Source: Polyangiaceae bacterium (GTDB taxonomy: Bacteria; Myxococcota_A; Polyangia; Polyangiales; Polyangiaceae). Taken from it: DNA of 64,000 bases. Below, in pieces: positions 7,513 through 15,145 of the stretch (within the stretch, counting starts at the first letter, position 1; every line of letters begins with the position of its first letter). A program made the position numbers and the translations under genes. The notes under the pieces are model-generated. The model did no database searches. It had not been told where the DNA came from and was given only the letters and a program-made list of their open reading frames with translations. The stretch is from positions 1,488,001 to 1,552,000 of the forward strand of contig JADJRH010000011.1 in assembly GCA_016712345.1 (NCBI GenBank), written 5' to 3'.

Positions 7513-8346
7513 TTAACCAACCACAGGCCCGGTTCCACCTTCCGGGCGATTTGCCCCGTCACCCGCGGGCTGCGGCGCCTCTTTATCGGGCCCAGCGCCG
7601 TCACCCGTGGGCGTTGAATTCGTCCCGTCCGGCGCGTACCCACGCCGTGCGACTGCCGCGGTACGGTCGGCGCTCAACTTGTCGAGGTAGGCAAACAACC
7701 GCGCGTCGTAGTCGGCCGGCAGGCTTGAGCCGGAGTCGGCCATTTCGTCGCGCAGCGATTCGCGAAACCGCGTGAGAATCCCCACCGTGGCCGCTCGAAG
7801 CGCGCCGCTCGCCGACGCATTTTCCGCTGTGGCGAGCTGGGTTGCCCGTTGCCGCAACAGGCCGTCAATTGCATCGCCCGAGTCGAGAAAACGCTTCACC
7901 CAGTCAAATAGCGATCCTCCGCCCGGCACCTGCACGGCTTTGAGAGCCGCTTTGTGCTTGTTCAACTTCGGCCGATTGGCGAGGGCCGTTGCCGCTTCAT
8001 CCGCGTACGAACGCCGCAGCTCACCCGGGTTCGTGATAAACCCCTCGCGCCCCATGGCAGCCGCCTGTCTTGTCTCGGTCGACACCAATGGGTGCACCAA
8101 AATCGCCTCGGTCAGACTGTAGATCGCGTTGCCCAACCCATCGTGCACCGCGTCCTCCGCGCTCAACTCTTCAGCCATGGGCGACCGTATCCCCTGCGCC
8201 TCGGGCAACGTTTCCAACAAATCTTTTTTGGCGCGAATGCGCTTATCGTAGAGCTTTCCCGTTTCAGAGGTGCGCAACAGGTCACCTCCGTCGGCGTAAA
8301 GGTCGCGCAAAAACAGGGTCAAGTCGGCGTTTGTTACGTTTCGCAT
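7513..8346 (-). CDS. Hypothetical protein
   Basis: 277 residues. The ATG at 8346 has a GGAG site 7 bp upstream; a TTG at 8352 is a weaker alternative. The protein is mostly helical by composition (NVTNADLTLFLRDLYADGG at the start, long Ala/Leu/Arg stretches after) and ends with a Gly/Pro-rich, probably disordered tail. No signal peptide, membrane segment or catalytic motif is visible, so it should be cytoplasmic. No family is recognised. The 3' neighbour is the 86-bp repeat and the ATPase-like gene. A large empty gap upstream separates it from the T6SS island, so it need not belong to either. Confidence 0.65.
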   Translation of the reverse strand: MRNVTNADLTLFLRDLYADGGDLLRTSETGKLYDKRIRAKKDLLETLPEAQGIRSPMAEELSAEDAVHDGLGNAIYSLTEAILVHPLVSTETRQAAAMGREGFITNPGELRRSYADEAATALANRPKLNKHKAALKAVQVPGGGSLFDWVKRFLDSGDAIDGLLRQRATQLATAENASASGALRAATVGILTRFRESLRDEMADSGSSLPADYDARLFAYLDKLSADRTAAVARRGYAPDGTNSTPTGDGAGPDKEAPQPAGDGANRPEGGTGPVVG

Positions 8347-8815
8347 GGACAACTCCTATGGGGAGACTCGCCCTTTCCAGCGCGACGCGGGATTGCGTCG
8401 CGCGGCGGTTTTGGGCGGGTGTGACGGATGCCCAATGAAAGAGACGTGCCAGACAGGCGAGGGTGGTTTCGCGGCTAAAGCAATGAATTTGAGGGTGAAT
8501 TGGCCGCCGGGGGATGTAACAGGTGTAACAGGGTTTTGTGTGCCACCAGAGGGTAGGGCGGTGGTGAAGAACAATGGGTAGACTGCCAATCCAGCGTCAA
8601 AACAAGGGCTTGGGTGCGGGCAGAAGGGGAGCGTAACATGGGGTGTAACACCCGGCGGGGGTGTGACGGAGGCACCGTGCAAGGGAGTTGGCCCCAGAGT
8701 GGGTAGGACCGACCATTTCTTGGCGCGCGCTCTCAAACCCATGGCCATTCGCTAATTCGCGCTTGACGCCCGACCCGGATGCATGAAGAGTCGCGCCTTC
8801 GTGTAGAGGGAAACA
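8347..8815. other. Intergenic gap with TGTAACA repeats and a palindrome
   Basis: No credible gene is seen. The gap lies between two divergent genes. It holds two close copies of tgtaacaggtgtaacagg-type sequence at about 8516-8533 and a perfect 6+6 palindrome gggtgtaacaccc at 8641-8653. The shared TGTAACA core suggests a binding site, but no regulator is identified. Confidence 0.4.
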
Positions 8816-11332
8816 ATGCACGTCATCTCTGCCTGCCCACTTCGTGTGTCCACGCTCGTATGGCAAGCGCGCCCCAACGCGTGGGTGCTAACGGTAGTGG
8901 CCAAGGCAACGTACCGGTTGGAGCCACGCGTTTCGCCGCTGGCGGCGGAGCAGGAAGATCCAAACGACGACGACAACCATTGGGATGATGACCCGCGGAA
9001 AAGCCTGTACGCGCCGAGCGACTTGGCGCCCTTCAAAACTCGCGCGGATGTCTTGCTGGTGGGGTATGCTTTTGCGCCGGGCGGCATTCCGCAGAGCGCC
9101 CTGACGGCGCGGCTTTCGGTGGGTGAGGTGGACAAATCGGTTGCGGTGCACGCCGACCGCTCGTGGACGTTGGACGGCCGGGTTCGAGAGGGCTCGCCCT
9201 TCACCCGCATGCCGCTCCGGTACGAGCGCGCCGCCGGGGGGCCTGACAGTGCAAACCCCGTGGGTATCCGTCCTGACGTTGCCAATTCCTCCGGGGAGAT
9301 TCCAATCCCCAACTTGTGGATTCCCGGGCGGAATCCCACCCGTCGTGGGGAGATTGTGGAGCCCATCGCGTTCGGCCCCATTGCGTCCACTTGGCCCACT
9401 CGGCGTGAGCGGCTTGGGTCGCTTGCGCGAAGTTTCTCGCCTGCGTCGCTTCGGCACTCAGCGCTGCCCGGGGAGGTTGAGCCGGCCTTTTTCAACGCGG
9501 CTCCACGCGATCAGCAGATGGCGGAGCTTCGTCCCGACGAGCGCATCGTTCTTGAGAACCTTTCTCCCGGGTCGCCTCGTTTTGTCACCAATCTTTCGGG
9601 TGTGGCTCCCCGCGCATTTCTGGAGCGGCCGGGCACCGCAGTCCAAGAGATCGCCTTGCGAGCCGACACGTTGTGGATCGATACCGATCGGGGGATCGCA
9701 ACATTGACTTGGCGCGGGCAAGTGCCTCTCGTTTCACCGGACGAGATCGGCCGCGTGTTGATCGGGATGGGGCGCGGAGCGGAGCGACCGAGCTATGAAG
9801 AGGTGGCCATTCAAGCCGCGCGACTTCAAGCCGTGGCAAACAACGGCTCGGCTGCGGATACCGCGGAGATCGAGTCGTTGTCCGAGGACGATATTCGAGA
9901 AACCAATGATTCTATTGTCCTGCCTCCGCCAAGAGCCCCATTGAGCGGCGCTGCCTCCTCCTCCCCGGCTCCCTCGCGAACCGCCGACGCCGCGACTTCC
10001 TCCACAGAAGAAGCAGCCTCTACCCTCTTTTTGATCGCGTCGCCGGATGCTTCCCATACTCTACCCTTTGCGGGACACGGCCAGAACAGCGGCCCTGACG
10101 TGCTGCGAAAGGCCGAACAAGCGGCCGCCGCAACGCGGGGACAAGATGCTTTGCCCTCCGCGTGGACTCCGCCCGCTCCTTCGTCTTCGTCAGGAGCCGG
10201 AGCCAGCCCGCCGGCCGCGCCCGTGGCCGCTACCGCTATGTTTCCCCCGGGGTTTGGTGCTCCTCCCCAGCCCCCTGTTCCACCGGCGTTCCTCCCTTCG
10301 CCCGCGGCTTCGTTCAACATCCCCGACATGGTGCCTCCGCCTGTTGATCCTGTGAGGGAAGTTGCAGTGGTACCTTTGCTGGCGAAGGCCACGGATGCTG
10401 CTCGCGATGCCGGTCAATTGGGTCTTGCCGGTCTTTCGGATGCTGCCGCCGCCGCGCATAACGTGATTGCGATGGAGCGAAAAGCGGCGGACGTAGCTGC
10501 TGTTGCTCCACCTGAAGATCGACCTGAGCCGCGGCCTGTGCGCCCCGCCGAGATACTGAAGCTCCTTTGGTTCGATCCAAAGGTGCTCTCCCGGCTGCAA
10601 AAACATCCCGACTTTCGTATTCTGCTGGCAGAAATGGAGCTGCGGGCGCTGGATGAGGCGTTGGACGACGAAGCTGACACGGCTGAATCCAAAGCTCGAA
10701 AGTCGGTGTTTGAAGTGTTGTCGCGTGGCACCCCTTCACCCGCCGAGTCGCTCAAACGAGCGCTTTCCGAAGCGGTGGACGAGCGAGGCTTGTTCGAACC
10801 ACCGCTGGTTCTTTTAGCCGGCGAGCTTGAGTTTCCTTTTGACGAGGTTGAGTCTCTCAAGGCCGCGCTGACCGTTCTCACGCCGCTCGCCGGGGCGGAC
10901 GTGAAGTTAAAGAACGCCATCGAAGCGGCCACCGAATTTTTGAAAACTCCCGGGGCGGACCAATTTGCAAAGCTGGCAGAGGGGCTGCTTGAAAAGCTGC
11001 GAGAAGCCTTTGCCCTTGTGCGCAAAAACCTGCCCGTTGACTACGTTGATTCGAACGTGGAGCGAGCGCTCCTTCGTCAGCGGGCCTATTCAATGAAAAC
11101 ACTCTACGGCAAGCGGTGGATTCGCGCGCTTTTGCGGGGCGCGCCCGCCTCCAGGGGTGGGGAAGGCGCTCCTCCCGTGTATTTGCCGGAAGCGTTGAGA
11201 GAAGAGCTGCCCGCCTACAAGCGCGTGAAAGTGAAGGCCATCGGAGAGGTCGATTTGCAGGAAGACCAGGAAGAATCCGCGAGCTGGGTGGTGAAGGTCA
11301 ACGCCCTGGCGCGCGTGGTTAGTGGGATTTGA
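8816..11332 (+). CDS. DUF2169 domain protein of the T6SS effector island
   Basis: 838 residues. The ATG at 8816 follows a GAGGG site. The N-terminal 330 residues match the DUF2169 family, beta-rich proteins found beside vgrG, PAAR and T6SS effector genes and thought to help mount effectors on the spike. Residues about 350-520 are a Pro/Ala/Ser-rich linker. The last 300 residues are predicted helical (EILKLLWFDPKVLSRLQKHPDFRILL) and resemble the C-terminal extension seen in other DUF2169 proteins. It is transcribed away from the minus-strand vgrG cluster, whose last gene converges with it across a 69-bp gap. The function as effector adaptor is known only by association. Confidence 0.8.
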   Translation: MHVISACPLRVSTLVWQARPNAWVLTVVAKATYRLEPRVSPLAAEQEDPNDDDNHWDDDPRKSLYAPSDLAPFKTRADVLLVGYAFAPGGIPQSALTARLSVGEVDKSVAVHADRSWTLDGRVREGSPFTRMPLRYERAAGGPDSANPVGIRPDVANSSGEIPIPNLWIPGRNPTRRGEIVEPIAFGPIASTWPTRRERLGSLARSFSPASLRHSALPGEVEPAFFNAAPRDQQMAELRPDERIVLENLSPGSPRFVTNLSGVAPRAFLERPGTAVQEIALRADTLWIDTDRGIATLTWRGQVPLVSPDEIGRVLIGMGRGAERPSYEEVAIQAARLQAVANNGSAADTAEIESLSEDDIRETNDSIVLPPPRAPLSGAASSSPAPSRTADAATSSTEEAASTLFLIASPDASHTLPFAGHGQNSGPDVLRKAEQAAAATRGQDALPSAWTPPAPSSSSGAGASPPAAPVAATAMFPPGFGAPPQPPVPPAFLPSPAASFNIPDMVPPPVDPVREVAVVPLLAKATDAARDAGQLGLAGLSDAAAAAHNVIAMERKAADVAAVAPPEDRPEPRPVRPAEILKLLWFDPKVLSRLQKHPDFRILLAEMELRALDEALDDEADTAESKARKSVFEVLSRGTPSPAESLKRALSEAVDERGLFEPPLVLLAGELEFPFDEVESLKAALTVLTPLAGADVKLKNAIEAATEFLKTPGADQFAKLAEGLLEKLREAFALVRKNLPVDYVDSNVERALLRQRAYSMKTLYGKRWIRALLRGAPASRGGEGAPPVYLPEALREELPAYKRVKVKAIGEVDLQEDQEESASWVVKVNALARVVSGI

Positions 11333-11401
11333 GTCGTTTTCGACAGTGCGTTTTGCGAATCAGAGACATTTGGCAGTGTGAAAAGAACAATGCGTGGGGG
11401 A

Positions 11402-12001
11402 TCACGATGGATACTGCGGCACCGAGCGCGCGATCAGTGGATTCTCTCGAGGTGGCTTTTCTGAATAAGGCGAGTACCCGAAGGGGCCAACTTGCCGCTT
11501 GAGCAGCAAATGCCGGAGAAAGTCGAACCCATGCGCCACCCAAGGACCGAATCCGCCCGCTGCAGGATGGGCCTCGATCTGGAGCCACGTGTGCTCACCA
11601 ACTCCGGACGCGCGGTATACCCCGCACCCCACAAGCACACTACCCGCCCGAGGAATCTCGATCTCGAACTGCTGTCGCTGCGACTCGTGCGAGGAGCCGT
11701 GCAGAGGCCCGCTTCGCGTCCGAGGGCGGAGGCTGCTCATGCCCAAGAGTTTCTCGTACACTTCGCTATGGTCGCCCGCAATGCGAATGTGCGCGCCGTT
11801 GAACACAAGACTCCCGCCCGGGATGAAGGCGTCGTCCGGAATGCGCGGCTTACTGCTTCGGTAGAGTTCTCGAAGAAAATTGACAAGGCGGATGTGTTCG
11901 CCCTTCCATTTCCGTTGCCTTTTAACGAGCTTGATCCAGTTTCGCGCGGCTTTCGCGTCTTCCCCCGCTTCGTACTTGTCGGGTGCGGAGAGTTCTTCCA
12001 T
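11402..12001 (-). CDS. Hypothetical protein at the end of the vgrG operon
   Basis: 199 residues starting MEELSAPDKYEAGEDAKAARNWIKLV. The N-terminal third is basic and helical (RQRKWKGEHIRLVNFLRELYRSS). The remainder looks beta-rich, including GGSLVFNGAHIRIAGDHSEVYEKLLGM. There is no signal peptide or membrane helix. It is the last gene of the minus-strand T6SS operon, which is where effector accessory or immunity genes often sit, but the sequence itself gives no function. Its 5' part overlaps the extended frame of the upstream CesT-like gene by 265 bp, which is unusual (see findings). A GGAAAAGAGG stretch before the ATG could serve as ribosome site. Confidence 0.6.
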   Translation of the reverse strand: MEELSAPDKYEAGEDAKAARNWIKLVKRQRKWKGEHIRLVNFLRELYRSSKPRIPDDAFIPGGSLVFNGAHIRIAGDHSEVYEKLLGMSSLRPRTRSGPLHGSSHESQRQQFEIEIPRAGSVLVGCGVYRASGVGEHTWLQIEAHPAAGGFGPWVAHGFDFLRHLLLKRQVGPFGYSPYSEKPPRENPLIARSVPQYPS

Positions 12002-12516
12002 CTGTCAATCCTCTTTTCCGGCAGCGAGGTAACCGCGGCCGTAGGCGCGCTTACGATTGATTGGTTGATGCTTGAGACGGGACGGCAGCTCGGATTTTTC
12101 TCGAAGCGATCTTTCCAGGCGACGACAGCACCAAACAAACGGAAGAAAGTCGCATGAAATGGCTCGTATGCTACCGCCGGTCCCACGAGCGAATGCGTGA
12201 GCAAGACCGTCTCGCTCCCCGGATCCCAGCCGAAAGCCATGCCAGCTGTCTGGTCGACCGCCAAGTTCAGGCCCAGGAGAGCCGCCAATAGCTGGCCTCC
12301 CGGCTCCCCTTTCGGGAGCTGGCCAATCGGTCCCAGAAGCATCAGAACATCGTCGTCTTCGTGCCAGGCGATAGAAATGGTTGCCGTATAGCCCTTCAAC
12401 CGTCCCTCCAACGCAACCCGACCGTCGCTCCCCAGCGCGATCGGCGGCATTCGCATCTCCTCGCACAAACGACTCAGAAGAGCGTTCACGAAGGGCCGTT
12501 TAGATGATTCCGTCAT
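11737..12516 (-). CDS. CesT/Tir-chaperone-like protein
   Basis: The ATG at 12516 overlaps the PAAR-gene stop by 4 bp. Residues 1-140 have the compact alpha/beta pattern of the CesT secretion-chaperone family (short N-terminal helix, then GRVALEGRLKGYTATISIAW, DDDVLMLLGPIGQLP, AALLGLNLAVDQTAGMAFGW and a C-terminal helix FHATFFRLFGAVVAWKDRF). Such proteins accompany T6SS effectors and are often labelled type III chaperones. The immediate upstream PAAR protein is the likely client. From about 12010 the frame continues for 90 codons inside the next gene with odd Arg/Ser-rich composition. The true end may be near 12005, after a frameshift. Confidence 0.7.
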   Translation of the reverse strand: MTESSKRPFVNALLSRLCEEMRMPPIALGSDGRVALEGRLKGYTATISIAWHEDDDVLMLLGPIGQLPKGEPGGQLLAALLGLNLAVDQTAGMAFGWDPGSETVLLTHSLVGPAVAYEPFHATFFRLFGAVVAWKDRFEKNPSCRPVSSINQSIVSAPTAAVTSLPEKRIDRWKNSPHPTSTKRGKTRKPRETGSSSLKGNGNGRANTSALSIFFENSTEAVSRAFRTTPSSRAGVLCSTARTFALRATIAKCTRNSWA

Positions 12517-14396
12517 ACCACTTGTCCTTGGGGAGGGGGAACGTACTTGAGAAAGTTAAGAGGAGGTAACACCTCGTCTTTCGAAGCCTTGGTGGGGTTT
12601 GCGGGCTCCTGCTGCTCGTCGCATCCATCCGCCCCAGCTTTCTCGGAGGGCAGCGCAGTCACATGGTAGGATGGGAGTATAGGCGTCTTTCCATCATAGT
12701 TCTGCGTCTGAAAGAGATGCCATTTGCCCCACGTGACCTTCTTCGTAAAAAGGGCGCGACGGACATTTTCTTCGGCCGCCGTCGCGAGTGTGTAATTGGC
12801 AACTTCGGTCGCTTTCGGATCGGTTAGGGATGGGTAGAAATCCACCGTCAAGCCGCCGGCGTCACGCATCCCAGGAGCGGGGGAAGTCGCATGGGAACCG
12901 CACGCTATGTACACAATCGGACGGCCGCCCTTGCTGTCGATCGCAAGCTTCCGGGCTTCGTAGTCGTTCACGGCCTGCGGCGATGCCGCACAACATTTTG
13001 CTTTGCAGTGCTCCCCATCGAAACGCATCCCACACAGCAGAAATGGCTGATCCGGGCCCCCTCGGCGCAGCACCACAAACATTCCCTCGCCATCACCTTC
13101 ATGCTCATACACATCCTGATCCATCACCGGCCCGGGAAGAAAGCTCCCTGCGCGTAGGGCGAAATATTCTAGCCAAATCAGGTTCGCGTGTTTCTTGATA
13201 GCGCGGCCATAATAGGTTCTGAGGTTTTTTGTCGGCGGCTTGCTCTTGCCCCTGGCAAAATCCTCGTCAATTGCGAGTATTGCCAGTAGGGGGTCTTTGA
13301 TGGGTGGCGCAAATCCCGGGTTGCTCGACTTGGCGTGATCGAGATCAGAGCTTCCGTAGCAATCCTTCTCTGTTTGCTTATTCACCCCATCAACATCGGC
13401 CTTGGGTGGACATGCCGTCGCCGGAAGGATAGGCTCAGGAGGAAAATTGGCGATGTATTCCTCCAGAGAACGCGGATGCTTGTTACTGATCGGAGCGCCT
13501 CCAACCGGCTCCAGGTGCGCATGTTCAAGCAGCTCGTCGAGCGAGACGGCCGGGAGATCGTCACTCCATTCCACAAAGATCGGCCGATACACACCGAGCA
13601 GCCACTCTACACCTCGCGAAACATCACAATTGTTCGGGATGAGATCCCACTTTGCGTTGTCGACGCGAAGGTCATCAGCGGTCGCTTGGGCCTGGGACGA
13701 CAGCGATGGAAGTACAACAGGGCGATCGAGAGGAGGACAAGTTTTCTTGGACGCCGCACTCCACCCGAGGAGGAGCCGAGTCCACAGGTTCCTGAAATAC
13801 CACCGCGCGTAGACCGCAAAGTCGGGTACCAGCAGAACCGCCAGCCATATCATTTCTCCAAGGGCTTCAAAAACCCGCGCCCAGATCTTGGGGAGGTGCA
13901 GCTTTTCCGAGATCCAGTCAAGTAGTCGGCCGAAACTGGTGAGTAAACGCGTCGCCGCACCGAGAGCAATAGGGAGTGTCAGCGTTCCGAGCACCGACGC
14001 TGTGCCGTAGAGGATGCCTTCACGGAAGTCCTCGATGGCTTCAGGCAATGCGCGGAGGAGCCAAGCCCGAATAGCACCCATTTCAAACGTGTCGTCGAAC
14101 CCGCCGACGAGGACGTCCGCGCTTCCCGTCGCCGTGAGCCCCAACCGCCCCATTCCCTTCACCGTATCGCCGGTGCGGTGAAGGAGCAGCCGATTAACGA
14201 GAACATGCTGCGCACCAGACTCCGCCTGCCAGCCATGAGGTCCATCTCCCGCAAGCTTGGTGGCGCCGTCTTGCACGCGCAGAGCCGGGCGACCGTTGAT
14301 CAGGACATTCGCCGATCCTGCTGACCAACGCCCTCGTGCGTGCTCCTCTCGGAATGCGTCGCCCGTTCGCGCGGCCGGCTTCCCCTTGTTACCCAT
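12513..14396 (-). CDS. PAAR-headed putative T6SS effector with two membrane segments
   Basis: 627 residues. The N-terminus (MGNKGKPAARTGD, GSANVLINGRPALRVQDGA, GSADVLVGG) has PAAR-type repeats that would sharpen the VgrG spike. Hydrophobic segments follow at about residues 130-155 (TASVLGTLTLPIALGAATRLL) and 185-205 (MIWLAVLLVPDFAVYARWYF). The C-terminal 250 residues include EHEGDGEGMFVVLRRGG and RPIVYIACGSHA, which recall the Vps62-like fold (a GDWE-like motif, then VYxAxGSHA). The toxin activity, if any, is unknown. The protein is placed between vgrG and a CesT-like chaperone gene, a standard effector arrangement. The PAAR call is firm, the Vps62-like call tentative. Confidence 0.75.
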   Translation of the reverse strand: MGNKGKPAARTGDAFREEHARGRWSAGSANVLINGRPALRVQDGATKLAGDGPHGWQAESGAQHVLVNRLLLHRTGDTVKGMGRLGLTATGSADVLVGGFDDTFEMGAIRAWLLRALPEAIEDFREGILYGTASVLGTLTLPIALGAATRLLTSFGRLLDWISEKLHLPKIWARVFEALGEMIWLAVLLVPDFAVYARWYFRNLWTRLLLGWSAASKKTCPPLDRPVVLPSLSSQAQATADDLRVDNAKWDLIPNNCDVSRGVEWLLGVYRPIFVEWSDDLPAVSLDELLEHAHLEPVGGAPISNKHPRSLEEYIANFPPEPILPATACPPKADVDGVNKQTEKDCYGSSDLDHAKSSNPGFAPPIKDPLLAILAIDEDFARGKSKPPTKNLRTYYGRAIKKHANLIWLEYFALRAGSFLPGPVMDQDVYEHEGDGEGMFVVLRRGGPDQPFLLCGMRFDGEHCKAKCCAASPQAVNDYEARKLAIDSKGGRPIVYIACGSHATSPAPGMRDAGGLTVDFYPSLTDPKATEVANYTLATAAEENVRRALFTKKVTWGKWHLFQTQNYDGKTPILPSYHVTALPSEKAGADGCDEQQEPANPTKASKDEVLPPLNFLKYVPPPQGQVV

Positions 14397-14440
14397 CGTC
14401 GCACCTCAACACGCCGGAGACGGTTCGTTGAACGTTTCGA

Positions 14441-15145
14441 TTACCAGGCCACCCGAAGCTTTATACCCCAATATCTGCTGCTCGCCGCGCGCGGCGGCTC
14501 GCCGGCCGGAATTGGCTGCGGTAACCCTAGGTCTGGAGGCTTTGGCGGCGAAAACGCAGAGGGTTGCCCGACGCCAATCCAATAGGCCGGCTTGCCGTCA
14601 CCGCCATGAATTTTGAAAAGGATCTGACGATCCTCATAGTCTAGTTTGTTTCCGACCAGCCCCTTCACTTTGGCAACGAGGTCTTCGTCCTTTTTCCCTC
14701 CGTCACCCGGCAATGAAAACGCGTTCTTCCCATTGAGGCGGTCGGCCAGCTGCTTGTTGAGATCGGGATGCAACGAGAGATCGATCACCTCCAGGGGCTT
14801 GCCCAGGGCGCTCCAAAAGAGTGCCTCAAGGCTTTCACCGGCAGCTTGGTGCTTCTTCACGTGCGTCTGCACAATCGCTTCCCACTTTTCTCGCGCTGGA
14901 GGACTCACCTGCAGCAGCGGCGAGCGCGTGTCGTGCATCTGCTGCACCAGGTGCGTTGCTCGGGGGATAGGCAGAGAGCCGAGTTCCTCAAACAGCGTGC
15001 TCTTGCTCTTTGATCCCAGCGCATTGCCCGACGCACGCAACCCCGCAGATCGCGCCTTGTCGAGCTTCTGTAGTGTCGCGCGGCAGCATTCCTTCATCCT
15101 GTCGTGAACATGGATATCACACATAATGTCCGCCTCAACATTCAC
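14441..15145 (-). CDS. Hypothetical protein coupled to vgrG
   Basis: 234 residues. The GTG at 15145 overlaps the vgrG stop as GTGA. The N-terminus CDIHVHDRMKECCRATLQKLDKAR contains three cysteines and two histidines. The middle is helical (EKWEAIVQTHVKKHQAAGESLEALFWSALG) and the C-terminal part holds a Pro-rich segment and RYWGIKLRVAW. No secretion signal is visible. The gene lies between vgrG and the PAAR gene in the same operon, so it is probably an effector accessory or adaptor. No known adaptor domain (DUF4123, DUF1795, DUF2169) could be recognised. Confidence 0.6.
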   Translation of the reverse strand: MNVEADIMCDIHVHDRMKECCRATLQKLDKARSAGLRASGNALGSKSKSTLFEELGSLPIPRATHLVQQMHDTRSPLLQVSPPAREKWEAIVQTHVKKHQAAGESLEALFWSALGKPLEVIDLSLHPDLNKQLADRLNGKNAFSLPGDGGKKDEDLVAKVKGLVGNKLDYEDRQILFKIHGGDGKPAYWIGVGQPSAFSPPKPPDLGLPQPIPAGEPPRAASSRYWGIKLRVAW

